Origin: Roseovarius tolerans
Lineage (GTDB): Bacteria > Pseudomonadota > Alphaproteobacteria > Rhodobacterales > Rhodobacteraceae
Length of the DNA stretch: 64,000 nt
Assembly: GCF_900109855.1 (NCBI RefSeq)
Contig: NZ_FOBO01000004.1
Location: 208,673-272,672, forward strand
Direction: 5' to 3'
The position numbers and the translations under genes are program-made. The stretch's first letter is position 1. Each line of letters opens with the position of its first letter. Shown in pieces: positions 35,503 through 44,349 of this stretch. The notes under the pieces are model-generated. The model saw nothing but the letters and a program-made list of their open reading frames with translations, made no database searches and was not told the origin of the DNA.

Positions 35503-35797
35503 GCGTCCTCTCCCGTTTTGCTGGTGGCTACTTCAGATATGACGGTTGCGCGCGCGGCTCAGGCCCGCGCGGTTATGCTGCGCATCGCCCCGAAAAACCG
35601 CCAGGGCAGGCGGGCGCGATCATCCATGTCGAAAATCCGTGTCATGCACCGCAGATACAGCGCCGTGGCGGCTCTATCAAGAGGGGGCGCCATGCAAAAC
35701 GGAGGCACGGCCGCGCCCCCGTTTCATCTTGCCCGAAATATTCCGGGGGAGTCGCCCATCGGGCGACGGGGGCAGCGCCCCCATGCCCCGCCCGGTC
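35503..35797. other. intergenic region upstream of leuC with a repeat element
   Basis: Apart from the paired hairpins at 35751-35782 no gene or attenuator is seen. I looked for a leucine-rich leader peptide and found none, so leu attenuation is not supported. The leuC promoter should lie in the part near 35503-35650. Confidence 0.5.
35728..35790. repeat. REP-like element with two tandem hairpins
   Basis: The stretch TTGCCCGAAATATTCCGGGG is followed by two perfect hairpins, GTCGCCC-atc-GGGCGAC and GGGGGC-agc-GCCCCC. Elements of this composition are scattered between genes of marine Rhodobacteraceae, usually near gene 3' ends. Here it lies 8 bases past the stop of the secreted-protein gene and could also act as its terminator. 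Confidence 0.5.
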
Positions 35798-36292
35798 TCA
35801 GGGGGCGTCGGCGATTTCCCCGGTTAGCGTGAACATCCGCTTGGGTCCGCCCGCCGGTTCGATCTTGAGATGGCCGACACCGCGCAGGCCTGCGAATTGG
35901 CCGGTGCCGTTGACCAGCTCCCAAAAGCCGTCGTCATGCAGCACGGGCTTGTCCTCGCCCTTCATGAAGACGGCGCGGACGGTGAACTTGATGATCGCCA
36001 CATCGCCGTTCTCAGCCGTGAAGCGCAGATAGCCCTGCGGGTCGCCGGCGTGCGGCGGGTTGATGTCATGCCAGCCGAATTCGGTGACATTGGCCCCGGC
36101 GAGCACGCCGTCGCCTTCCGAGACGCCCTCGCGGCGCACGGCAAGGACGAAATGTTTCGATCCGTCGCCCATCTCGAAGCGCATCTGTTCCTGCGGGTCC
36201 AGAACCGTGCTGACCGCGACCGGGGCGGCGAGGGCGGGGCCCGTCATCAGCAGGGCGGCGGCACATGCGGCAAGGTATTTGGTGAAAGTCAT
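35798..36292 (-). CDS. secreted beta-rich protein of unknown function
   Basis: A 164-residue protein with signal peptide MTFTKYLAACAAALLMTGPA, cleavage near residue 23, after an AGGAGAG site. The mature part alternates strands and turns and ends with WELVNGTGQFAGLRGVGHLK and FTLTGEI, a pattern seen in the allene-oxide-cyclase-like / DUF3224-like small barrels. I do not assign a function. It stands between leuC and the response regulator, on the same strand as both. Confidence 0.6.
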   Translation of the reverse strand: MTFTKYLAACAAALLMTGPALAAPVAVSTVLDPQEQMRFEMGDGSKHFVLAVRREGVSEGDGVLAGANVTEFGWHDINPPHAGDPQGYLRFTAENGDVAIIKFTVRAVFMKGEDKPVLHDDGFWELVNGTGQFAGLRGVGHLKIEPAGGPKRMFTLTGEIADAP

Positions 36293-36447
36293 TTTGCATC
36301 TCTCCTGCAACTCATCCAGTGCCGGACCACAGGGGGCGGGACCGGCTGGCGGGAAAGTCACATGCCACATGTAACCACTCAACGAGTCTTTGGTTTCAGA
36401 GGGTCAAATATACGTGCACATATCGTGATCTGCGCATGTGTGTGCGC

Positions 36448-37149
36448 CTAGTCGGGGGCGAGCATGTAGCCCTCGCCGCGCACGGTTTGCAGGTAGCGCG
36501 GTTGTTTGGGATCGGATTCGATCTTGCGGCGCAGGCGGGTGATCTGCACATCGACGGCGCGCTCCTGCGCCTGACCGCCATCGCGGCCCAGATCCTCGAC
36601 CAGTCGCGCCCGGCTGACCGCCTGGCGCAGGTTCTCGGCGAAGATCCGCATCAGTTGCACCTCGGTCGCGGTCAGGCGGATGGGCGCGCCTGCGCGGCTG
36701 AGTTCGGCGCGCTCGATATCGTAGCGCACCGGCCCCATCTGCACGATCTTGGGCTGGGTCGGTTCGGGTTCCGGCTCGGGCATGCGGCGCAGGATGGCGT
36801 TGATCCGCAGCAGCAGTTCCTTGGGCTCGAACGGTTTCGGCAGGTAGTCGTCGGCCCCGGCCTCCAGCCCTTCGATGCGGTCGGGGGTTTCGCCGCGCGC
36901 GGTCAGCAGCAGGATCGGTGTGTCATGGGTTTCGCGGATCGCGCGGGTCAGTTCCACGCCGCTTTCGCCGGGCATCATGACGTCCATCACCAGCAGGTCG
37001 AAGTCGAGCCCGACGAGAAGGCGGCGCGCGTGGGCCGCGTCGCGAGCGACCGACACGAGAAACCCGTTGCGGATGAGAAATTTGCGCAAGAGGTCGCGAA
37101 TGCGCTCGTCATCGTCGACGATCAGAAGATGCGGCGCTGGCTCGCTCAT
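36448..37149 (-). CDS. OmpR-family response regulator (PetR-like)
   Basis: A 233-residue regulator. The receiver domain has acidic pocket DDD (residues 12-14), phospho-acceptor Asp 56 in LLVMDVMMPGESG, Thr in LLLTARGE and Lys in DYLPKPFEPKELL. The C-terminal winged helix includes LTATEVQLMRIFAENL and VDVQITRLRRKIE. No histidine kinase is adjacent; instead its start overlaps a MarR-family gene by 4 bp. In Rhodobacter the petP-petR pair has this same make-up, which is why I call it PetR-like, but petABC is not in the window. Confidence 0.88.
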   Translation of the reverse strand: MSEPAPHLLIVDDDERIRDLLRKFLIRNGFLVSVARDAAHARRLLVGLDFDLLVMDVMMPGESGVELTRAIRETHDTPILLLTARGETPDRIEGLEAGADDYLPKPFEPKELLLRINAILRRMPEPEPEPTQPKIVQMGPVRYDIERAELSRAGAPIRLTATEVQLMRIFAENLRQAVSRARLVEDLGRDGGQAQERAVDVQITRLRRKIESDPKQPRYLQTVRGEGYMLAPD

Positions 37150-37643
37150 GTGTCACTCTCCCGTATGGCGTGATAGCGGCGGCGCATGTCGGGGTCCATC
37201 ATCGCCTCGAGCACGCGGCGAAAGCCCGCAACCGATTGCGGACCGGCGGCGCGATAGGCGGCGCGCATGCGCGCGCGCTGCGCATCCGACAGCTTGCGTT
37301 CGAGGGCTGCCCCGTCCTCGGTCAGGTAGAGGTGACGTTCGCGCTTGTCGGTGGTGCCGACGCGGCTCTGGACCAGACCGTCCTCGATCAGGGTACGCAG
37401 CACGCGATTGAGCGACTGTTTGGTCACGCCGAGGGTGGCGAGCAGGTTGTTGACCGTGGTGCCGGGGCTGCGGGCGATGAAGTGGACCGCGCGGTGATGC
37501 GCCCGGCCATAGGCCATGGTGGCGAGGATGCGATCCGGGTCGGCGGTAAAGCCCTGATAGGCAAAGAACATCGCCTCAATCCCCTGACGCAACTGTTCGT
37601 CAGTCAGGAAAAGCAGGTTCTCGCCGCCCTGTAATTCGGCCAT
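37146..37643 (-). CDS. MarR-family regulator (PetP-like)
   Basis: A 165-residue winged-helix protein starting MAELQGGENLLFLTDEQLR. The DNA-binding core is TTVNNLLATLGVTKQSLNRV with the wing RVGTTDKRERHLYLTEDG, typical of MarR. It precedes and overlaps the response-regulator gene (ATGA). The MarR plus orphan OmpR-type regulator combination is conserved in Rhodobacteraceae as PetP/PetR. Target genes are unknown here. Confidence 0.85.
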   Translation of the reverse strand: MAELQGGENLLFLTDEQLRQGIEAMFFAYQGFTADPDRILATMAYGRAHHRAVHFIARSPGTTVNNLLATLGVTKQSLNRVLRTLIEDGLVQSRVGTTDKRERHLYLTEDGAALERKLSDAQRARMRAAYRAAGPQSVAGFRRVLEAMMDPDMRRRYHAIRESDT

Positions 37644-37808
37644 GCCACCGCTCCGTTCACAAATCACGCGCCTCGATTTCACATTAAGTCAGCTTTATTG
37701 ACATTCCAAGGGCAAACTGGTAGCGAATCGCAGTTTTAGCGCAATTTTATGTCCGGAGTGGACGTATTGGGCGCAACAAATGCAAAAGATGCGCAAAGGA
37801 GACGGAAG

Positions 37809-38675
37809 ATGTCTGGCTATGGTGATCGCGATGGCAAGATCTGGATGGATGGCAAGCTGGTCGAGTGGCGCGATGCCAATGTGCATATCCTGACCCATGC
37901 GCTGCATTACGCAAGCTCGGTCTTCGAGGGCGAGCGCTGCTATGACGGCAAGGTGTTCAAGAGCCGCGCCCATTCCGAACGGCTGCTGAAATCGGGCGAG
38001 CTGATGGATATGCCGATCCCCTACACGGTGGACGAGATCGAGGCCGCCAAGCGCGAGGTGCTGGAGGCCAACGGGCTGAGCAATGCCTATCTGCGGGTGC
38101 TGGCGTTTCGCGGCGCGGGCGAGGACATGGGCGTCGCCGCCGCGCGCAACCCGATCCGCATGGCGGTGACGGCCTGGGAGTGGGGCAGCTATTACGGCGA
38201 CGCCAAGACCAAGGGCGCGAAGCTCGATATCGCCAAGTGGAAGCGCCCGAGCCCCGAGACGATCCCGGTCGCGGCCAAGGCGGCGGGGCTCTACATGATC
38301 TGCACCATGTCCAAGCACGCCGCCGAGGCCAAGGGCTGTTCCGACGCGATGTTCCTCGATTATCGCGGCTACGTGGCCGAGGCGACGGGGGCCAACATCT
38401 TTTTCGTCAAGGACGGCGAGGTGCATACGCCGCTGGCCGACGCGATCCTGAACGGGCTGACCCGGCAGACGGTGATCGGCATGCTCAAGGATCGTCAGGT
38501 CAAGGTGCATGAGCGCCACATCATGCCCGAAGAACTGGAGGGGTTCGAGCAGTGCTGGCTGACCGGTTCTGCCGCCGAGGTGACGCCGGTGGGGCAGATC
38601 GGGGATTACAGTTTCGAGGTGGGTGCGATGACGCGTGACATCTCGGAGGCTTACGAGGCGCTGGTGCGCGCCTGA
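37809..38675 (+). CDS. ilvE: branched-chain amino acid aminotransferase
   Basis: A 288-residue class IV PLP aminotransferase starting MSGYGDRDGKIWMDGKLVEW after an AAAGGAGACGG site. Motifs: HALHYASSVFEGERCYDG, the PLP-Lys region CTMSKHAAEAKG, and the class IV signature in LDYRGYVAEATGANIFFV. It performs the last step of leucine, isoleucine and valine synthesis. It is divergent from the MarR gene and close to the leucine genes, but is a single-gene unit ending at a good terminator. Confidence 0.95.
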   Translation: MSGYGDRDGKIWMDGKLVEWRDANVHILTHALHYASSVFEGERCYDGKVFKSRAHSERLLKSGELMDMPIPYTVDEIEAAKREVLEANGLSNAYLRVLAFRGAGEDMGVAAARNPIRMAVTAWEWGSYYGDAKTKGAKLDIAKWKRPSPETIPVAAKAAGLYMICTMSKHAAEAKGCSDAMFLDYRGYVAEATGANIFFVKDGEVHTPLADAILNGLTRQTVIGMLKDRQVKVHERHIMPEELEGFEQCWLTGSAAEVTPVGQIGDYSFEVGAMTRDISEAYEALVRA

Positions 38676-38701
38676 CCTTTTGCACCGGGACGAGAGCAGG
38701 G

Positions 38702-38728
38702 CCGTCCGGCGATCCGCCGGGCGGTTTT
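38702..38728 (+). terminator. ilvE terminator
   Basis: Arms CCGTCCGGCG and CGCCGGGCGG form a 10-bp stem with one G-T pair and a 3-base loop, followed by TTTT. It lies 27 bp after the ilvE stop codon. Confidence 0.75.
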
Positions 38729-39343
38729 CGCGTTTCTCGGGCCTGCGATTCGGGGGTGTCCGGGCAATGGTGGGCCGTGCGGGATAAAGTGACCCTCTGG
38801 TGGCGCTTTACTTAAACGTGTCGAAATTGTGGCCTGTTGCGGGTCAGTGCGTCTGGCGTTTGCGCGAGGCACCTGTGGTGCGACGGGTGCGGCACGGGTG
38901 TTCTCGCTTGCGCAACAATAGATTTGGTCGGCGCGGCTGTTTTGCGGGAGGTCGAGCACTTTTCCGCCGTTGGCCCTCGTCAATCTCACGGTTTCGTGAA
39001 TTTTGTTTCCTGTGCAGCAACAGTGCGGCGCGTTTGCTGCGCGAGTCCGCACAGACCGTGCACGGATGGGGGCGGCGGTTGTGGTGAGAATGCGGCGAAA
39101 CCTTGATCCGATATTGCGAGAAACCCTGCTCGAAATATGGTGATTTTCTGGCACGGCGCGCCCGGGCGAAAGCCCGTGGTGATCTCGATTCAGAGGGGCA
39201 TTGCAACCAATGCGTGTAAAATATACCTCTTCTTGACTTGGCTCGTAGCAAGCGTCATCCTGATTAAGTCTCCTCGGAGCCTATAAAAATTCGTTTGCTG
39301 GGATGTGGGGGCATCAATGCGGCAAGGGTATTTGGCGAAGGAG

Positions 39344-39356
39344 TGACGTTACGTCA
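39344..39356. promoter_or_regulatory. TGACGT-T-ACGTCA palindrome
   Basis: A perfect 6-1-6 palindrome in the AT-richer part of the non-coding region, about 205 bp upstream of the sugar-transferase start. It looks like a dimeric regulator site; the regulator is not encoded nearby. Confidence 0.4.
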
Positions 39357-39560
39357 TATGCGCTCGGATGCGGAATACGTGTGTTCTTGCATCGCCCGAA
39401 TGTAGCGCGGTTATTGCCACAATTCGGGCTTGATTGAGACAGGTGCGCCGGGCTCTCCGGCGTATCGGGAGACGGGGGGCCTGAACTCTCGATCTTCGGT
39501 GAGTAACGGTTCGGGGACGTGACGAGTGCGGAAATCAAGTGCTTCTGGGGAGAAGCTGCC

Positions 39561-40250
39561 ATGCCTTTTGATATTATGTGGGCCAGTACGCGCCCAAATG
39601 CCGGAAACTTCAGTGATCGTATCCCGATCCCGCCAAGGGGCCGCCTGCTCTATGCGGATCGTCTGAAGCGGGTTCTGGACATCGCCATCGTGCTTCTTGC
39701 GGCGCCGCCGGTGTTGCTGACGGTGGGTGTGCTGTGCCTGTTGATCATGCGCGACGGCAAGTCGCCGTTCTTTGTGCAGCAGCGCGTCGGGCGGCATGGC
39801 CGCATCTTTCGCATGCTCAAGCTGCGCAGCATGGTTGTCGATGCAGAGGCGCGTTTGCAATCCTATCTGGAGGCCAACCCCGCGCGGCGCGCGGAGTGGA
39901 AGGTAAACCAGAAACTGCGCCATGATCCGCGGATCACCCGGATCGGTAGGATCATCCGAAAATCCTCTCTTGATGAGCTGCCGCAGCTTTGGAATGTGCT
40001 GATGGGGGATATGTCGATCGTCGGCCCGCGGCCGATGATGCCCTCGCAGAAGGCGCTCTATCCCGGTGTGGCCTATTACGCGATGCGCCCGGGGATCACC
40101 GGGTTCTGGCAGATTTCGGTGCGCAACGAGAGCAGTTTTGCCGAGCGCGCGCAGTTCGACGCGCAGTATTTCCGGGACCTGTCATTCGCGACAGACCTGC
40201 GTGTGATACTGCGCACATTCAGCGTTGTGTTACGCGGCACCGGTAGCTGA
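39561..40250 (+). CDS. undecaprenyl-phosphate sugar-1-phosphate transferase (ExoY/WcaJ type)
   Basis: A 229-residue bacterial sugar transferase (initiating glycosyltransferase). One hydrophobic segment (RVLDIAIVLLAAPPVLLTVG) precedes the catalytic part FVQQRVGRHGRIFRMLKLRS, LDELPQLWNVLMGDMSIVGP, RPMMPSQ and PGITGFWQISVRN. It loads the first sugar phosphate onto the lipid carrier to start a polysaccharide unit. The ATG with GGGGAGAAGC is preferred over an upstream frame start. Its 3' end overlaps the convergent glycosyltransferase gene by 21 bp. Confidence 0.92.
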   Translation: MPFDIMWASTRPNAGNFSDRIPIPPRGRLLYADRLKRVLDIAIVLLAAPPVLLTVGVLCLLIMRDGKSPFFVQQRVGRHGRIFRMLKLRSMVVDAEARLQSYLEANPARRAEWKVNQKLRHDPRITRIGRIIRKSSLDELPQLWNVLMGDMSIVGPRPMMPSQKALYPGVAYYAMRPGITGFWQISVRNESSFAERAQFDAQYFRDLSFATDLRVILRTFSVVLRGTGS

Positions 40251-41408
40251 GGCGCGCGCCGCGAGAAGCTGCGCGCGCACCGTTTTTCCCCAGGATTTCC
40301 AGTTGAGGCGGGTCGTGTATTCGCGGCGGCTGCTGTGGCGCAGTTTCGCGTAGCCGTCGGGATCATCGACATAGCGCGCGATGCAGGCGGCGAAATCGGC
40401 GACCGTGGCCTCGGGGGGCAGGGCGTGACCGTTGACGCCATTGCGCACCGGAACCCCGCCCACGCGCAGGCAGAGCGATGGCAGCCCATGGGCCGAGGCC
40501 TCGCAAAAGGCGAAACCATAGGATTCGTAGGACGGCATGACCATGAAATGCGCCGTGTCGAGATGGTGCAGGAGGGTCCGGCGCTCGTCCGGCTTGCCCT
40601 TGTCGAGATGCGCGTGCACCGTGACATGGGCGTTGCGGTGGTGATCGGGCGGAGTGCATCCGATGACCGTCAGGCGCGCATCGAGACCGCGTGCGCGCAG
40701 GGCCTGCATGGTGTCAAACGCGATCGGACCGCCCTTGGCATGCCAGTCGCGCCCCAGCAACAACAGGCGCAGTGGTGCGTCGGCGCTGATCGGCACCGGG
40801 GCGGCTGTGCCCGGATCGTCGATATTGGCACCCCATGGCACCAGATGCGAGGCCGTTGGAGAGAGGCCGTAGAGCGCGTCCGCCTCTGATTTCAGCCATG
40901 CGCTGGGCCAGAACAAATGATCGCAGCGGCGAAACACCCGCCGTTCGGCGCGCAGGATCAACGGGTCGAGCATGCGCGCGAGCCGCAGGTAAGAGCCGAA
41001 TTCCTGCCCCACCTCGGAGCGTTTGTAGGCTGTCGGGGTGGCGTCGGAACTGAAAACGCGCAGCATCGGGTAGGGCAGGTTCAGCCCCATGAGCGACTGA
41101 AAGCTGTAGGCGCAGAACAGGACGTCATACTGGTCCTCGGCCAATTCGCGCCGCACGCCGCGCGCGATGATCCGCGCGAGGGCCAGATGCGCCCGCCAAT
41201 CGGCCCGCATGGTGATCCGGTCGGGCATTGCCTCGATCATCGCCCGAACCGGTTGTGCCGCGTGCCAGCCGGAACTGAGCACCGTGACCTCGCCGACGTG
41301 ATCGCGCAATGCCCCACAGATCCGTTGATTGCCGCCGGAATAGGTGAAGCGGTCTTCCGGGGGCTGATCGCAGAGATAGGCGATTTTCAGGGGGCGGTCC
41401 TGGCCCAT
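40230..41408 (-). CDS. GT4-type glycosyltransferase
   Basis: A 392-residue GT-B enzyme starting MGQDRPLKIAYLCDQPPEDR. The acceptor half ends at DHLFWPSAWLKSEADALYGL. The donor half has LRLLLLGRDWHAKGG and the E-x7-E-like segment MPSYESYGFAFCEASAHGLP. It should add a sugar to the lipid-linked intermediate. It is the only minus-strand gene of the locus. Confidence 0.88.
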   Translation of the reverse strand: MGQDRPLKIAYLCDQPPEDRFTYSGGNQRICGALRDHVGEVTVLSSGWHAAQPVRAMIEAMPDRITMRADWRAHLALARIIARGVRRELAEDQYDVLFCAYSFQSLMGLNLPYPMLRVFSSDATPTAYKRSEVGQEFGSYLRLARMLDPLILRAERRVFRRCDHLFWPSAWLKSEADALYGLSPTASHLVPWGANIDDPGTAAPVPISADAPLRLLLLGRDWHAKGGPIAFDTMQALRARGLDARLTVIGCTPPDHHRNAHVTVHAHLDKGKPDERRTLLHHLDTAHFMVMPSYESYGFAFCEASAHGLPSLCLRVGGVPVRNGVNGHALPPEATVADFAACIARYVDDPDGYAKLRHSSRREYTTRLNWKSWGKTVRAQLLAARASATGAA

Positions 41409-41630
41409 ATGTCGAGCGATCCTCTTGCTATGGTAACAATCGTCGCTGTGAGGCGGTATTGATGCATCGCACCGGCGAAATCGGTCTTTAGACTGTTGAA
41501 TTTGTTGATATCAGGCGTCGTTGGAGCATAGACTGTCCCTCAAATCAACCCTGCCGGGGGCGGGCCTCAATCCCATGGGTCGCGCAGGGACGGCTCAACG
41601 ACGTAAGATCACAGGGGTGCCCGGCGCGTC

Positions 41631-43046
41631 ATGCCCAATGCCTTGGCCTATCTGATGCTGGCGGTCTGGCCGCTTGTCACGCTGGTGATGTTTCGCCGCT
41701 GGCCGATCGAGCGTGCGCTGATCTGGTCGCTTCTGGGGGCCTACCTGTTCCTGCCGCCGCCGCCTGCCGCATTCGATTTTCCGTTGATGCCGCCGCTGAC
41801 CAAGGAGTCGCTGCCGAGTGTCGCGACCTTTCTGATCTGTCTTGTCGTGTGCGGGCGACGTGCGCCGCTCTTGCCCGAGGGATGGCTGGCGCGAGGGCTG
41901 GTGCTGATCTTCGTGTTCTGCCCGGTGGCCACGGTGCTGACCAACATGGAGCCGGTGTTCTTCGGCTCTGTCGCCCTGCCGGCGCTCGGGCTCAAGGATA
42001 TGGTGGCGCAGGTGTTGTTGCAGTTCATCCTGCTGTTGCCGTTCCTGATGGCGCGGCAGCATCTGGCAAGCCCGCAGGGCCTGCGTGAACTGGTGATCGC
42101 TGTCGTGCTGGGCGGGCTGATCTATTCGCTGCCGATGCTGCTGGAGGTGCGGCTGTCGCCGCAGCTCAACACTTGGGTCTATGGCTATTTCCAGCATGAT
42201 TTCGGTCAGATGATGCGGCAGGGCGGGTTCCGGCCCATCGTGTTCATGTATCACGGGCTGTGGGTGGCGTTCTTTGCGATGATGGCGATGACCTGTGCCA
42301 TCGCGCTGGCGCGCGAGGCGGATGCGCGGCGGCGGGTGCTGCTGCTGGTTGCGGCGGGGTACATGGGCGTGGTGCTGGTGCTGTGCAAATCGCTGGGCTC
42401 GTTGATCTACGGGATTTACCTTGCGCCGCTGGCCCTGTTCCTGCCGACGCGCACGCAGATCCGCATCGCGGGTATCATGGCCGTGGTTGCGGTGGCCTAT
42501 CCGGTGCTGAAGGGCGCCGGGCTTATCCCTGTCGACTGGATGATGGAACAGGCCGCCAAGTTCAGCGGTGAGCGGGCCGGGTCGCTGGGCTTTCGCTTCG
42601 AGAACGAGGATATCCTGATGGAGCGCGCACTGGAAAAGCCGCTTTTCGGCTGGGGCAGCTGGGGGCGCAACCATATCCTCGATCCGGTGAGCGGGGTGAT
42701 TCAGACCGTGGCCGATGGACGCTGGATCATCGTGATCGGCAGTCTCGGATGGGTCGGTTATCTGGCCGAATTCGGGCTGATCGCGCTGCCGGTGCTGCTG
42801 TTGTGGGTCAACGGACGGTATCTGCCCGATGCGGCTTATGTGCGGCTGATCGGCCCGGTTGCGTTGTTGCTGGCGGTCAACATGATCGACATGCTGCCGA
42901 ATGCGACGCTCACGCCGATCACGTGGCTCTTTGCGGGGGCGGTGCTGGGTCTGGCCGAGGCGGCACGGCGCGGGGCGCTGGCCCCCGGTGAACGAACAGC
43001 GCCTGCGGCAGGGTCGCGCAGCCTTGGCTGGCGGCCGATCATGTGA
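41631..43046 (+). CDS. polysaccharide polymerase / O-antigen ligase-like membrane protein
   Basis: A 471-residue protein with about ten to twelve spans and one larger extracytoplasmic loop (about residues 170-200) followed by a second around 310-360 (RFENEDILMERALEKPLFGW then GSWGRNHIL). The E-R-A-L-x-K-P-L-F-G-W segment is characteristic of the Wzy/WaaL (O-antigen ligase) superfamily. Length fits. It probably polymerises or transfers repeat units in the periplasm. It lies 13 bp before the next glycosyltransferase gene. Confidence 0.82.
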   Translation: MPNALAYLMLAVWPLVTLVMFRRWPIERALIWSLLGAYLFLPPPPAAFDFPLMPPLTKESLPSVATFLICLVVCGRRAPLLPEGWLARGLVLIFVFCPVATVLTNMEPVFFGSVALPALGLKDMVAQVLLQFILLLPFLMARQHLASPQGLRELVIAVVLGGLIYSLPMLLEVRLSPQLNTWVYGYFQHDFGQMMRQGGFRPIVFMYHGLWVAFFAMMAMTCAIALAREADARRRVLLLVAAGYMGVVLVLCKSLGSLIYGIYLAPLALFLPTRTQIRIAGIMAVVAVAYPVLKGAGLIPVDWMMEQAAKFSGERAGSLGFRFENEDILMERALEKPLFGWGSWGRNHILDPVSGVIQTVADGRWIIVIGSLGWVGYLAEFGLIALPVLLLWVNGRYLPDAAYVRLIGPVALLLAVNMIDMLPNATLTPITWLFAGAVLGLAEAARRGALAPGERTAPAAGSRSLGWRPIM

Positions 43047-43059
43047 GGAGAGGCCGCGC

Positions 43060-44349
43060 ATGAGCAAACCCCGCGTTCTGGCCATTGCCGAGGCGGCCAA
43101 TCCCGAATGGGTGAGCGTGCCGCTGGTCGGCTGGTCGCTGGCCACGGCCCTGCGCGAGGTGGCCGAGGTGCATATCGTCACGCAGATACGCAACCGTGAC
43201 GCGTTCCTGCGCGCCGGGCTGGTCGAAGGTCGCGATTTCACCGCCATCGACTCCGAGGGTTTGGCGCGACCGATGTGGAAGCTGGGCGAGTTTCTCAGGA
43301 TGGGGGAGGGCAAGGGCTGGACGACGCTGCAGGCGATCAACGCCATCAGCTATCCGTGGTTCGAGCATCTGGTCTGGCGGCAGTTCGGGGCGCAGATCCG
43401 GGGCGGGGGCTATGACATCGTGCATCGCATCACGCCGCTCAGCCCGACCATATCGTCATCGCTGGCGGGCAAATGCGCACGGGCGGGGGTGCCGTTCATC
43501 CTCGGGCCGCTCAACGGTGGCGTGCCCTGGCCCAAGGGGTTCGATGCAGAGCGGCGGCAGGAGCGCGAGTTCCTCAGCTATCTTCGCGGGGTCTACAAGG
43601 CGCTGCCGGGGCGCGGGGCGACCCTGGGTCACGCAGCGGCGATATTGGCCGGGTCGCGGCACACGCTGGGGGAAATGCCGGGGTGGGCGCAGGAGAAGGC
43701 CGTCTACCTGCCGGAGAATGCGATTGATCCGGCGCGGTTCGGGGGCGTGGCCGCGCCTGCATCGGGTGGCCCGATGCGCGCCGGGTTCGTCGGGCGGCTG
43801 GTGCCCTACAAGGGGCCGGACATGCTGATCGAGGCGGCGGCCCCGCTGATGCGCGCCGGGCGGTTGCATCTCGATATCGTGGGCGACGGCCCGATGATGG
43901 CGGGCTTGCGCGCGCAGGCCGAGGGGCTGGGCGTGGCCGGGGCCGTGACGTTTCACGGCTGGCTGGAGCATGAGCGCGTTCGCGACGTGCTTGGGGCCTG
44001 CCACCTCTTCGCCTTTCCGTCGATCCGCGAATTCGGTGGCGGCGTGGTGCTTGAGGCAATGGCGCTGGGCGTGCCGCCGCTGATCGTCGATTATGCCGGG
44101 CCAGGGGAATTGGTGGACGCGGCACGCGGCACCAAGGTGCCGATTGGCACCCGGGGTGAGATCATCGCGGGCTTCGCCGCAGCCCTCGACCGGCTGACGC
44201 AGGACCGCGCCGCGCTGGCGGCGACCGGGCAGGCGGGGCGCGATTGGGTGATGGAGCATGCCACATGGGCCGCCAAGGCGCGACAGGTGCGCGCGGTCTA
44301 TGACGCGGTGCTGACGGGCGCGCCGCTGCCACGGGTTTTCCCGTCGTGA
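43060..44349 (+). CDS. GT4-type glycosyltransferase
   Basis: A 429-residue GT-B glycosyltransferase starting MSKPRVLAIAEAANPEWVSV after GAGGAGAGG. Motifs are ILGPLNGGVPWPKGF in the acceptor domain, then RAGFVGRLVPYKGPDMLIEA, HGWLEHERV and FAFPSIREFGGGVVLEAMAL with the donor-binding Glu residues. It overlaps the acyltransferase start by 4 bp (GTGA), so they are coupled. Sugar specificity unknown. Confidence 0.92.
   Translation: MSKPRVLAIAEAANPEWVSVPLVGWSLATALREVAEVHIVTQIRNRDAFLRAGLVEGRDFTAIDSEGLARPMWKLGEFLRMGEGKGWTTLQAINAISYPWFEHLVWRQFGAQIRGGGYDIVHRITPLSPTISSSLAGKCARAGVPFILGPLNGGVPWPKGFDAERRQEREFLSYLRGVYKALPGRGATLGHAAAILAGSRHTLGEMPGWAQEKAVYLPENAIDPARFGGVAAPASGGPMRAGFVGRLVPYKGPDMLIEAAAPLMRAGRLHLDIVGDGPMMAGLRAQAEGLGVAGAVTFHGWLEHERVRDVLGACHLFAFPSIREFGGGVVLEAMALGVPPLIVDYAGPGELVDAARGTKVPIGTRGEIIAGFAAALDRLTQDRAALAATGQAGRDWVMEHATWAAKARQVRAVYDAVLTGAPLPRVFPS

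Larger units (their letters stand above)
38676..39560. other. 0.9-kb non-coding region before the polysaccharide genes
   Basis: After the ilvE terminator no open frame looks like a gene on either strand. Composition falls from GC-rich to visibly AT-richer near 39180-39300. Elements seen: TTGACT at 39233, TATAAA at 39282, and the 13-bp palindrome TGACGTTACGTCA at 39344-39356. A region this long may hold promoters, a regulatory RNA or a leader for the sugar-transferase gene. Confidence 0.55.

Noticed and set aside
35503..35797. Leucine attenuator upstream of leuC
   Set aside because: No leader peptide with consecutive Leu codons or alternative terminator hairpins was found.
34174..35832. A 552-residue plus-strand open frame opposite leuC
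   Set aside because: leuC is unambiguous on the minus strand; the frame is its complement and lacks motifs.
41595..43346. A 583-residue minus-strand open frame opposite the polymerase gene
   Set aside because: Gln/Arg/His-rich composition typical of an antisense shadow; the plus strand encodes a clear membrane polymerase.
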